Positions 8,257-15,952 of a stretch of 64,000 bases of DNA are shown here, piece by piece (the first letter of the stretch is position 1; the number at the start of each line of letters is the position of its first letter). The stretch spans positions 14,201 through 78,200 of the forward strand of contig CAJUSH010000001.1 in assembly GCA_910589045.1 (NCBI GenBank), given 5' to 3'. A model generated the notes under the pieces. The model was not told where the DNA came from. It did not search any database and was given only the letters and a program-made list of their open reading frames with translations. A program made the translations under genes and the position numbers. The DNA is from an uncultured Eubacterium sp. (GTDB taxonomy: Bacteria > Bacillota_A > Clostridia > Lachnospirales > Lachnospiraceae).

Positions 8257-9237
8257 TTATTGGGTCCTTTTTTTCAGGCGAATATCTTCCCCCGTGAGCT
8301 TTAACAGCGTGTAGCTGCTGATAATGCGAGAAAAGTTTCGCTCGGAATAAGTTTCGAAGAGCTTTTCCAGATCCAGATTGCTCGAGATGATCGTGGATTT
8401 TCGGCGGAGCAGGCGCTCGTTCAGACATAAAAACAGCTGAGAAACCGAAAAGCTGTTCGTCAGCTCCGCCCCGAGATCGTCAATAATCAACAGATCACAG
8501 GTAAAGAGATCGTTCTGCTGCTGCTTTGCGCCGGCATCACCGTGAAACTTGCTCTCTTCTAATATATTAAATAATTGAAAGGATGTAAAGTACAAAACAG
8601 AATGACCGCTGTCCATCAATGCCTTTGCAATACAATTTGACAAAAAGGTTTTGCCTACACCGGTTGAACCGTAAAAAAACAGATTTCCGAAGGAGCTGTC
8701 AAACTGTCTGACGAAGCTGTGGCAGGCAGTTACTGCGAGCTTCGCATTGTCCAGCGGGCTGCGGCCCGTGGACGGATCAGGCGGTCCGTCGCTGTAATAA
8801 TCAAAGGTCAGTGCGTCAAAGTTTTCAGACTCTAAGATCGTTTTTATGTTAGATTGTGTGTAGATCAGATCGATCGCCGCCTGGTTGAAGCAGTGGCAGC
8901 GTGTCTGGCCGATATATCCGGTGTCCCGGCAGTCCGGGCACTCATAGCGGGGTTTCGGCCAGTCAGGGGGGAAGCCCGCGCGTGCAAGCAGGGCGGCACG
9001 CTTTTCACGTGCCTTTTTCAGCTGGTCTTTTAAGGTATCCAGTGCCCTTTCGTCGCCCTCTAAGAGCTCCCTGGCCTGTCTGACGCTAAAGGAGGCGATA
9101 GAGTCCTCCAGCTCCTTTAGCACGGGCAGGGCGGCATAGAGGGAAGCCCTCTCATCCTCCAGGGCGAGGCGTGCGGCACGTTGTTTTTGTTCGTAGGTTC
9201 GCATGATCTGGTCATACTGACTGTTAGTTAATGCCAT
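8257..9237 (-). CDS. dnaI: Primosomal helicase loader, DnaI/DnaC-type AAA+ ATPase
   Basis: Loads the replicative helicase DnaB at origins and restart sites. The 326 residues have an N-terminal helical region, a Cys cluster at C100, C103, C114 and C116 (CPDC, then CHC) fitting the zinc-binding module of DnaI, and a C-terminal AAA+ core. The core has Walker A GSTGVGKT (190-197), Walker B LLIIDDLGAE (249-258) and a sensor-like ISSNLDLE. Its start overlaps the dnaD end by 14 bases, so translation is probably coupled. The pair dnaD-dnaI is the standard Firmicute primosome loading set. The gene could also be called a DnaC homologue; the role is the same. Confidence 0.9.
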   Translation of the reverse strand: MALTNSQYDQIMRTYEQKQRAARLALEDERASLYAALPVLKELEDSIASFSVRQARELLEGDERALDTLKDQLKKAREKRAALLARAGFPPDWPKPRYECPDCRDTGYIGQTRCHCFNQAAIDLIYTQSNIKTILESENFDALTFDYYSDGPPDPSTGRSPLDNAKLAVTACHSFVRQFDSSFGNLFFYGSTGVGKTFLSNCIAKALMDSGHSVLYFTSFQLFNILEESKFHGDAGAKQQQNDLFTCDLLIIDDLGAELTNSFSVSQLFLCLNERLLRRKSTIISSNLDLEKLFETYSERNFSRIISSYTLLKLTGEDIRLKKRTQ

Positions 9238-10306
9238 AGTTTAATAATTCCTTTTCCAGCTGGCTGGTGTCGTAGGAGCGCTGCGGGAAATCGTTAAAGC
9301 GGTTTTTCTTCGGCGTGCCCTCTGCCCGCCGCGGCGCTGTCTTTGCAGCCCGTTCCTGATGCAGCGCGTCCAGGGCCCGCACATCCTGCATGGTATGTAC
9401 CTGATGCTTTTTCCAGTTTTTCAATATGGAATCCGCGTACTCAAAGCTTACCTGATGGATGCTTCGGATGGTGCGCTCACAGGCGGCGGAAACGATCTCC
9501 CCGTCAAAGCCGTAGCTTTTCTGCCAGGTGTCAATATAATTCTTTTCATAGGGGACGAAATCGCGCCCCTGGATGCCGAATGCCTTGCGCACGGCGCAGA
9601 GAATGCCGCTGTGGGAGCTTGCCTCCTCCTTGGCGGCAGTCACGGTCGTGATACCCGCCTTCGCCCAGGAGAGCGCAATCTTTTCCATATAATGGACGCT
9701 CTTATGATTTTTCGTCACACAGGATTCGATCAGATAATCAATAAGGTCGCCGGAAAAATTCAAGGTTTCCTTCCAGTAAAGGATGGCGTTCATCTCCGTT
9801 GCATTCAGCGGATGGCCGATGTAATGCTCAGCCACAAACAAAAGCTCCTGAATATCGGACTCGTCCTTTAAGCGGTGAAGCTCTGCCGCGCTGTAGTTTT
9901 TGCGCGGGGCGGGTGCTTCGTCGACGGGCGCTTCGGGGGAAGCCGGCCCTTCATAGGAAGCGGGCTTTTCATGGGAGGAAAGCTTTGTCTCCATGTGGGA
10001 GGGGGCCTTCGGCGCGTCTAAAAAGCAGATGCCGGTCAGTTCACTGTCGGCATCAAACTCGAGACGCAGAAGGTGCATTTTTTCCCAGTATCTGAGCGCA
10101 CGGATAATATCTTTTTCCGTGTGGTCGAACTTGTCCGCCGTGTCGGAGATCGAAAAGGACATGGCGGGGTCGTTCATGCACCGCAGGAGGTACAGGTAGA
10201 CCTTCACGTACTCTCCGTTGGCGTGTAGCATATATGCATCGATAAAATAGTTGGGGATAACCGTTTTCTGGTATTCATGATCCCTGTGTAGTGTAATGTC
10301 TGCCAT
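9224..10306 (-). CDS. dnaD: DnaD-domain replication initiation/restart protein
   Basis: A 360-residue protein with an N-terminal winged-helix part (NYFIDAYMLHANGEYVKVYLYLLR) and a C-terminal DnaD domain (YIGHPLNATEMNAILYWKETLNFSGDLIDYLIE) containing the family's tip motif for DNA remodelling. A second DnaD-like block follows (YIDTWQKSYGFDGEIVSAACER to YADSILKNWKKHQVHT, with the YxxxIlxxW signature). In Bacillus, DnaD bridges DnaA and the helicase loader. An 80-residue Glu/Pro/Ala linker separates the parts. It is the first gene of the operon, with a sigma-A-like promoter about 40 bases upstream and a DnaA-box cluster beyond it. Confidence 0.9.
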   Translation of the reverse strand: MADITLHRDHEYQKTVIPNYFIDAYMLHANGEYVKVYLYLLRCMNDPAMSFSISDTADKFDHTEKDIIRALRYWEKMHLLRLEFDADSELTGICFLDAPKAPSHMETKLSSHEKPASYEGPASPEAPVDEAPAPRKNYSAAELHRLKDESDIQELLFVAEHYIGHPLNATEMNAILYWKETLNFSGDLIDYLIESCVTKNHKSVHYMEKIALSWAKAGITTVTAAKEEASSHSGILCAVRKAFGIQGRDFVPYEKNYIDTWQKSYGFDGEIVSAACERTIRSIHQVSFEYADSILKNWKKHQVHTMQDVRALDALHQERAAKTAPRRAEGTPKKNRFNDFPQRSYDTSQLEKELLNYGIN

Positions 10307-10346
10307 AACCGATTCTTCTCCTCATTCAATGACCTGTTGCTCGGAC

Positions 10347-10375
10347 ATTATAGCACAATAAATCCAAAATGAGAA
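10347..10375 (-). promoter_or_regulatory. Sigma-A-type promoter of the dnaD operon
   Basis: On the minus strand, TTCTCA (10375-10370), a 17-base spacer and TATAAT (10352-10347) precede dnaD. The -10 is perfect; the -35 matches four of six. Confidence 0.6.
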
Positions 10376-10376
10376 G

Positions 10377-10409
10377 CCTTGATTTTACGGAAAGCCTTTA
10401 AAATCAAGG
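10377..10409. repeat. Inverted repeat next to the dnaD promoter
   Basis: CCTTGATTTTA (10377-10387) and TAAAATCAAGG (10399-10409) are perfect 11-base arms around an 11-base loop, directly upstream of the dnaD -35. It could be an operator, or a hairpin at the end of the murC transcript (no T run follows). Confidence 0.6.
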
Positions 10410-10431
10410 GCTTGAAGGATTTGTGAAAAAA

Positions 10432-10592
10432 TGTGGATAAGTGGATAAATACTTATGTAAACCGAAATGCGGTGTCATAAATCTGATGTATACGGCATAT
10501 TCTGGTAAAGCCGGGGACATGTTATGTAAATGAAAATATCCACAACGAAATTGGATAACTTTTCCCCAATTCATTGTGGATAATGTGGATAA
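10432..10592. promoter_or_regulatory. DnaA-box cluster between murC and dnaD
   Basis: Three perfect 9-mers TGTGGATAA (the complement of TTATCCACA) lie at 10432-10440, 10575-10583 and 10584-10592; the last two are in direct tandem and abut the murC stop codon. One-mismatch copies are AGTGGATAA (10440-10448) and, in the other orientation, ATATCCACA (10536-10544). ATTGGATAA at 10550-10558 is a two-mismatch match. All lie upstream of the dnaD promoter. There is no dnaA or dnaN gene here, so a DnaA-controlled regulatory region is likelier than the chromosome origin. Confidence 0.75.
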
Positions 10593-11999
10593 CTACTGTC
10601 CTAAAAGGTGCTCGCCCACTTCAAGGATGTTTCCGGCACCCATAGTTATTAACAAATCGCCGTCGATACAATTTTTTAATAAAAATTTTTCAATTCCTTC
10701 AAAATTAGCCGCAGTGGGGACATAAAAAGCCGTGCAGCCCCGCTTTTCCAGGCGGTCTAAAATGTCCCGGGAGCTGACCCCGAGGTCGTCGGTTTCCCTG
10801 GCGGCATAGATATCCGCTAAGACAACCAAGTCCGCAAGGGAGAGCGCGTCCGCGAAATCATCGAGAAACGCCTTCGTGCGGGAGTAGGTGTGGGGCTGAA
10901 ATACGCACACAATGCGCTTGTGCGGATAGTTTTTGGCAGAGAGAAGGGTCGCACGGATCTCCGTGGGATGGTGCGCATAATCATCGATGACGGTGATGCC
11001 GCCGAGCTTCCCCTTGTACTGGAAACGGCGGTCGGTTCCGGTGAAGGCGGCTAAGCCCTCCGCGATGATCTCCGGCGCGATGCCCATCTGGCGGGCGGCG
11101 GCATAGGCTGCCAGCGCATTTGAAACGTTGTGCCTGCCGGGGACGCGGAGTGCGACGGAGACAGCAGGCGAACCTTTCGTCTCCACGAGGAAGCGTGCGC
11201 AGCCAAGCTCGTCGAAGGAAAGCCCTGCTGCGCGGTAATCGAAGCCTGCGGCAAATCCGTAGGTAATGACCTTTGCTTCCAGCCCGTCCGTTAAGGCGGC
11301 GTAATCCTCAATTTCGCCGTTTATGATAACCGCACCGTCGGGGGCGGTATGAAAGATAAATTTGCGGAAGGAACGGCGCACATCCGCATAATCCTTAAAA
11401 AAGTCAAGGTGCTCTGCCTCAACGTTTAAGACGATGCTGTATTTCGGATAAAAATGTAAAAAGCTGTTCGTGTACTCACACGCCTCCGTCACAAAGTAGT
11501 CGGAGGAGCCGACGCGGATATTGCCGTCAATCGCCTTTAAAATGCCGCCTACGGAAATCGTCGGGTCCGTCTGCGCCGCGAGCAGGATGTGGGTGAGCAT
11601 GGAGGTCGTGGTGGTTTTGCCGTGGGTTCCTGCCACCGCTGCGGAGCGGGCATAATTTTGCATGAGCCGGCCCAGAAACTCTGCCCTTGAGAGCATAGGC
11701 AGATTTGCGGCACGCGCCGCGGCAAACTCGGGATTATCCCCGTGGATGGCAGCCGTATAGACGACCAGGTCGATATCCTCCGTAATGTTTGCGGCCGATT
11801 GGGGGCAGAAGATGCGGGCGCCCGCCGCGGCGAGCTTTTCGGTCAGGGCGGAGGGTTTTGCATCCGAACCGGATACCGTAAATCCTTCCTTTAAGAGGAT
11901 CTGCGCCAGCCCGCTCATGCTGATGCCGCCGATACCGATAAAATGTATTTTCTGCGCAGGCTGCCGGTTGTTTGAAAAGTCAATTATAAATTTGTTCAT
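10593..11999 (-). CDS. murC: UDP-N-acetylmuramate--L-alanine ligase
   Basis: Adds L-alanine to UDP-MurNAc in the cytoplasm, the first peptide step of peptidoglycan synthesis. The 468 residues contain the N-terminal Rossmann motif IHFIGIGGISMSGLA (18-32), the ATP loop AGTHGKTTT (123-131), the Mur ligase central domain with EACEYTNSFLHF and NVEAEHLDFF, and the C-terminal DDYAHHPTEI. ATG 11999 was chosen because AAAGGTAA lies seven bases upstream; an in-frame ATG nine codons earlier has no ribosome site. An extended -10 promoter lies at 12052-12079. The gene is single, divergent from glgC, and followed by the DnaA-box region. Confidence 0.95.
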   Translation of the reverse strand: MNKFIIDFSNNRQPAQKIHFIGIGGISMSGLAQILLKEGFTVSGSDAKPSALTEKLAAAGARIFCPQSAANITEDIDLVVYTAAIHGDNPEFAAARAANLPMLSRAEFLGRLMQNYARSAAVAGTHGKTTTTSMLTHILLAAQTDPTISVGGILKAIDGNIRVGSSDYFVTEACEYTNSFLHFYPKYSIVLNVEAEHLDFFKDYADVRRSFRKFIFHTAPDGAVIINGEIEDYAALTDGLEAKVITYGFAAGFDYRAAGLSFDELGCARFLVETKGSPAVSVALRVPGRHNVSNALAAYAAARQMGIAPEIIAEGLAAFTGTDRRFQYKGKLGGITVIDDYAHHPTEIRATLLSAKNYPHKRIVCVFQPHTYSRTKAFLDDFADALSLADLVVLADIYAARETDDLGVSSRDILDRLEKRGCTAFYVPTAANFEGIEKFLLKNCIDGDLLITMGAGNILEVGEHLLGQ

Positions 12000-12051
12000 C
12001 GTGATTACCTTTTCTTTGTTTGCTTTCAATGGAATTCTGTTTATTACTATT

Positions 12052-12079
12052 AGTATACCATTTTTTTACAGGCATACAA
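12052..12079 (-). promoter_or_regulatory. Promoter of murC
   Basis: On the minus strand an extended -10 (TGG followed by TATACT, 12057-12052) sits 16 bases from a weak -35 TTGTAT (12079-12074), about 50 bases upstream of the murC start. Confidence 0.5.
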
Positions 12080-12187
12080 TCCCCGAAAAAAATGATTTTA
12101 AAAAATCGGTAGTCTGGCACATTTCGTAAAAAACAACAAAAATTGATAGAATATTGAAAAATTTTTGTTTATTTTTTCGCATTTCAA

Positions 12188-12216
12188 TGTACAAAGCTGT
12201 AAATTCATGGTATAAT
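12188..12216 (+). promoter_or_regulatory. Promoter of glgC-glgD
   Basis: TGTACA (12188-12193), a 17-base spacer and a perfect TATAAT (12211-12216), preceded by TGG, give a good sigma-A promoter. The leader of about 110 bases contains a short GC-rich inverted repeat but no recognised riboswitch. Confidence 0.6.
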
Positions 12217-12330
12217 ATTCATATCTTATTTATGGTTCCTGAGGTGCCTGTCAGTCAGGGATTTGCTTAGGATATTATCACAGAAAACGTACTAGTTGCA
12301 AAACTAAACTATGAGCAAGAGGTGAGCAAT

Positions 12331-13605
12331 ATGATTCATAAGGAAATGATTGCCATGCTGCTTGCAGGCGGTCAGGGCAGTCGCCTTGGCGTGCTGACAG
12401 CAGATGTGGCAAAGCCCGCAGTCGCATTTGGCGGCAAATACCGTATTATCGATTTTCCGTTGAGTAACTGCATCAATTCAGGTATTGACACGGTGGGTGT
12501 CCTGACGCAGTATCAGCCCCTGCGGCTGAATACGCATATCGGTATCGGTATTGCGTGGGATCTGGATCGGAACACGGGAGGCGTTACCGTACTACCGCCC
12601 TACGAGAAGAGTGACAACAGCGAGTGGTATACCGGTACGGCAAATGCAATCTACCAGAATTTGAACTACATGGAGAGCTATAACCCGGAGTATGTATTGA
12701 TTCTTTCCGGTGACCACATTTATAAGATGGACTACGAGGTGATGCTCGATTTCCATAAGGCAAATCAGGCGGACGTAACGATCGCGGTCATGCCGGTTCC
12801 CATCGAGGAGGCCAGCCGTTTCGGCGTGGTGATCGCGGATGAAAACCACCGCATCAGCGAGTTTGAGGAAAAGCCCGAGAACCCGCGGAGTAACCTGGCG
12901 TCCATGGGTATCTACATATTCAGCTGGAAGGTACTGCGGGAGGCGCTCGTGGCGTTGAAGAGCCAGAACAGCTGCGACTTCGGAAAGCACGTCATCCCGT
13001 ATCTGCATGAGCGGGGAAGCCAGATGTTTGCCTACGAGTTTAACGGCTACTGGAAGGATGTGGGAACACTCAGCTCCTATTGGGAGGCAAACATGGAGCT
13101 GATCGACCTGATCCCGGAGTTTAACCTGTATGAGAAGTACTGGAAGGTATACACGAACACGGGGGCGATCCAGCCGCAGTATATTTCCCCGGATTCCGTG
13201 ATCGTGAAGAGCATTATCGGTGAGGGCAGTGAGATCTACGGCGAAGTATACAGCTCCGTCATCGGGGCGAATGTCGTTATCGGAAAGGGAAGCGTGGTGC
13301 GCGGCTCCATTGTGATGCAGGGAACCATTATCGGCGAAAATGTTGTTTTGGACAAGACGATCGTCGCGGAGGACTGCCGGATCGGCAGCAACGTAAAGGT
13401 CGGCGAGGGTGAGTACGCGGACAACAGCTTTAACCCGAAGGTATACAACAGCGAGCTGGCAGTGATCGGTGAGGATTCGGTCATTCCGGACAATGTTACG
13501 ATCGGGAAGAATACGGCCATCTCAGGCGTGACGCTTGCGGCTGATTATGAAAACGGTTTCTTAAAGAGCGGAGATTCTATTATAAAGGCAGGTGTGAAGG
13601 CATGA
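12331..13605 (+). CDS. glgC: Glucose-1-phosphate adenylyltransferase, catalytic subunit
   Basis: Makes ADP-glucose for glycogen synthesis. The 424-residue protein has the nucleotidyltransferase loop MLLAGGQGSRLGVLT near residue 8, FPLSNCINSGI, the substrate motif SGDHIYKMDY and SFxEKP-like FEEKPENPRSNLASMGIYIF. A C-terminal left-handed beta-helix with hexapeptide repeats (SVIGANVVIGKGSVVRGSIV) follows. ATG 12331 follows AAGAGGTG with an eight-base gap; an in-frame GTG at 12322 lies inside that site and is less likely. glgD overlaps the stop codon (ATGA), so the two subunits are translationally coupled. Glycogen synthase is not in the window. Confidence 0.95.
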   Translation: MIHKEMIAMLLAGGQGSRLGVLTADVAKPAVAFGGKYRIIDFPLSNCINSGIDTVGVLTQYQPLRLNTHIGIGIAWDLDRNTGGVTVLPPYEKSDNSEWYTGTANAIYQNLNYMESYNPEYVLILSGDHIYKMDYEVMLDFHKANQADVTIAVMPVPIEEASRFGVVIADENHRISEFEEKPENPRSNLASMGIYIFSWKVLREALVALKSQNSCDFGKHVIPYLHERGSQMFAYEFNGYWKDVGTLSSYWEANMELIDLIPEFNLYEKYWKVYTNTGAIQPQYISPDSVIVKSIIGEGSEIYGEVYSSVIGANVVIGKGSVVRGSIVMQGTIIGENVVLDKTIVAEDCRIGSNVKVGEGEYADNSFNPKVYNSELAVIGEDSVIPDNVTIGKNTAISGVTLAADYENGFLKSGDSIIKAGVKA

Positions 13606-14720
13606 AAGCATTAGGAATTATTTTGGCCGGCGGTAATAACCAGAAGATGGATGCATTATCCCGCAAGAGGGCGATCGCGGCAATGCCTGTAGCCGGAAGC
13701 TTCCGTTGCATCGATTTTGTATTGAGCAATATGACAAACTCCCATATACAGAAGGTGGCGGTACTGTCACAGTACAATGCGCGCTCCTTAAATGAACATT
13801 TAAGTTCTTCAAAATGGTGGGATTTTGGAAGAAAGCAGGGAGGACTGTTTGTATTTACCCCCACGATCACCGCGGATAACAGCTGGTGGTACCGGGGCAC
13901 CGCGGATGCCATTTACCAGAATATCGAGTGGCTGAAGCGCTGCCATGAGCCTTATGTGATCATCACAAGCGGCGACTGCGTATACAAGATCGATTACAAT
14001 GAGCTGCTTGACTACCACATCGAGAAAAAAGCGGATATTACGATTGCGGTGAAGGATATGCCGGGGGATGTGGATGTGAGCCGTTTCGGTGTTGTGCGCA
14101 TGAACGAGGATTCCCGCATCATGGAGTATGAGGAGAAGCCGATGGTGGCGCAGTCCAACACGATTTCGACCGGTGTATACGTTATCCGGCGCAGACAGCT
14201 CATTGAGCTTTTGGAGCAGTGCGCATCCGAGGATCGGTGGAATTTTGTAACCGATATTTTAATCCGGTATAAGGATCTGAAACGGATTTACGGCTTTAAG
14301 ATGCAGGGCTACTGGAACAACATATCTACGGTTGATTCCTATTATCGGACGAATATGGATTTTCTAAAGCCTGAGATCCGGCACTATTTCTTCAAGGAGG
14401 CGCCGCGGATCTACTCGAAGATCGATGATCTTCCCCCTGCAAAGTACAATGAAGGCTCCGACGTGCGCAACTCCCTTGTGGCGAGCGGCTCCATCATCAA
14501 CGGCAAGGTGGAGAACTCCATTCTCTTTAAGGAAGCCTTTATCGGCAAAAATTGTATTATTAAGAACTCGATTATCCTGAACGAAGTGTACATAGGGGAT
14601 AACACACATATAGAAAATTGTATTGTGGAGAGCCGCGGCACGCTCAAGCCGAACATGTACTACTTTGGGGATGGCGAGATACAGATTGTCGTCGGCGATA
14701 ATAATCGCTACGGCATATAA
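13602..14720 (+). CDS. glgD: Glucose-1-phosphate adenylyltransferase regulatory-type subunit GlgD
   Basis: A 372-residue paralogue of GlgC. The catalytic loop is altered: ILAGGNNQKMDALSRKRA replaces GGQGSRLGxLT, so the pyrophosphate-handling glycine/serine/arginine residues are missing. In Firmicutes GlgD is the non-catalytic partner that raises GlgC activity. The rest of the fold is retained: SGDCVYKIDYNEL, YEEKPMVAQSNTISTGVYVI, and a beta-helix tail ending VVGDNNRYGI. It overlaps glgC by four bases, so a GlgCD hetero-oligomer is expected. Confidence 0.93.
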   Translation: MKALGIILAGGNNQKMDALSRKRAIAAMPVAGSFRCIDFVLSNMTNSHIQKVAVLSQYNARSLNEHLSSSKWWDFGRKQGGLFVFTPTITADNSWWYRGTADAIYQNIEWLKRCHEPYVIITSGDCVYKIDYNELLDYHIEKKADITIAVKDMPGDVDVSRFGVVRMNEDSRIMEYEEKPMVAQSNTISTGVYVIRRRQLIELLEQCASEDRWNFVTDILIRYKDLKRIYGFKMQGYWNNISTVDSYYRTNMDFLKPEIRHYFFKEAPRIYSKIDDLPPAKYNEGSDVRNSLVASGSIINGKVENSILFKEAFIGKNCIIKNSIILNEVYIGDNTHIENCIVESRGTLKPNMYYFGDGEIQIVVGDNNRYGI

Positions 14721-14759
14721 AATTACAAAACTACAAAGATAAGGGGGTGTTAAGGCGAC

Positions 14760-15047
14760 ATGGAAATTACGGATATACGCATCCGTAGGCTCGAGGGCAG
14801 CAACAAGATGAAGGCGGTCGTATCCATTACGATTGACGATGAATTTGTATTGCATGATATCAAGGTTGTGGACGGCGAGAAGGGTTTATTTATCGCTATG
14901 CCCAGCAAAAAGACCGCGGATGGTGAGTATCGGGACATTGCGCACCCGATTAAGACCGAGACCAGGAACCGTATCCAGGGTATGATTCTGGATCGGTATC
15001 TGCAGGAGCAGAAGCTGACCGTGGACAATGATGAAAGCAATTTATAG
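14760..15047 (+). CDS. spoVG: SpoVG family septation/sporulation regulator
   Basis: A 95-residue protein matching SpoVG along its whole length: MEITDIRIRRL, the invariant DDEFVLHDIKVVDGEKGLFIAMPSKK core, and YRDIAHPI. SpoVG binds nucleic acids and modulates septation, sporulation and surface gene expression in Firmicutes. GGGGGTG precedes the ATG. It lies 39 bases after glgD and may be read from the glg transcript or an internal promoter. A terminator follows. Confidence 0.95.
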   Translation: MEITDIRIRRLEGSNKMKAVVSITIDDEFVLHDIKVVDGEKGLFIAMPSKKTADGEYRDIAHPIKTETRNRIQGMILDRYLQEQKLTVDNDESNL

Positions 15048-15131
15048 TTAAACAGCTTTGCCTCCGTATTGACAGGAACAGACGGAGGAGGAACAGGTCA
15101 CCAAGTGGCTAGTAACGCAAACGGTCATATT

Positions 15132-15166
15132 TTCAGGGGTTGTCGTCAGGCAGCCCTTGAATTTTG
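15132..15166 (+). terminator. Intrinsic terminator after spoVG
   Basis: ttcaggggttg (15132-15142) pairs over 11 positions with cagcccttgaa (15151-15161), two of them G-T pairs, and a tttt tract follows. The rest of the 284-base spoVG-pth gap shows nothing further that I can name; a weak TTGAAT/TAAACT promoter at 15158-15185 is possible for pth. Confidence 0.65.
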
Positions 15167-15331
15167 TGCGGTTTTAGGGTAAACTGTATTGGCTGTACGC
15201 TCACAATGCGCAGGGGAAAGGGTTAAGGGTGGATGTATATGGCCGGGAGGATGCAACGGATAATTCGGAGGATAATTGCCCTGTTTAGCTTACAGAAGCG
15301 GCAGAAATCATACGGAAAAGAGGATAAAATC

Positions 15332-15901
15332 ATGTATGTAATAGCCGGACTCGGTAACCCGGACAAAAAGTATGAGAAAACGAGGCACAATGTGGGCTTC
15401 GATGTCATAGACGTCATTGCAAAAAAATATAATGTAGAATTAACTGAGAAAAAGCACCGGGCGCTTTCCGGCAGCGGTTATATCGCAGGACAGAAGGTGC
15501 TGCTGGTGAAGCCGCAGACGTATATGAACCTGAGCGGTGAGAGCATCGCGTCGATTCTCAATTTTTATAAGCTGGATGCGGAAACGGATTTGCTTGTAAT
15601 TTTTGATGATATCAGCCTCGCGCCTGGACGCATCCGTGTCCGGGGGAGAGGAAGCGCCGGAGGGCACAACGGTATAAAAAATATTATTGCGATGACGGGA
15701 ACGCAGGAATTTGCCCGGATCAAGGTGGGCGTCGGGGAAAAGCCCCAGGGGCGGGATCTGGCGGATTACGTGCTGAGCCGCTTTTCAAAGGATGAGCGTG
15801 CAATGGTGGAGGATGCTTTCGTCGACGCGGCGGATGCGGCGGAGCTGATCGCCGCAGGCGACCTGGACGGGGCCATGAACAGATTTAACGGGAAAAAATA
15901 G
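15332..15901 (+). CDS. pth: Peptidyl-tRNA hydrolase
   Basis: Releases peptides from tRNA after premature drop-off. The 189 residues have MYVIAGLGNPDKKYEKTRHNVGFDVID with the catalytic His in RHNVGF (residue 20), VKPQTYMNLSGES, the catalytic DD in VIFDDISLAPGRIR and the GGHNGIKNII loop. ATG 15332 is chosen because AAAGAGGA precedes it; an in-frame ATG 99 bases earlier would add a Lys/Arg-rich extension foreign to the family. The arrangement pth-mfd-prsA-like is common in Firmicutes. Confidence 0.95.
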   Translation: MYVIAGLGNPDKKYEKTRHNVGFDVIDVIAKKYNVELTEKKHRALSGSGYIAGQKVLLVKPQTYMNLSGESIASILNFYKLDAETDLLVIFDDISLAPGRIRVRGRGSAGGHNGIKNIIAMTGTQEFARIKVGVGEKPQGRDLADYVLSRFSKDERAMVEDAFVDAADAAELIAAGDLDGAMNRFNGKK

Positions 15902-15952
15902 AAACCTGGCTGAAGGATTTGCCGCGGCAGGCGGCAGAGAATAGGAAAAAAT

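Noticed and set aside
10310..10600. Chromosome replication origin (oriC)
   Set aside because: DnaA boxes are present, but there is no dnaA or dnaN gene, no clear AT-rich unwinding element and no other origin mark nearby. A regulatory cluster is a better reading.
15047..15331. Extra gene between spoVG and pth
   Set aside because: The only open frame is an upstream extension of pth without a ribosome site, and the gap is better explained by a terminator.
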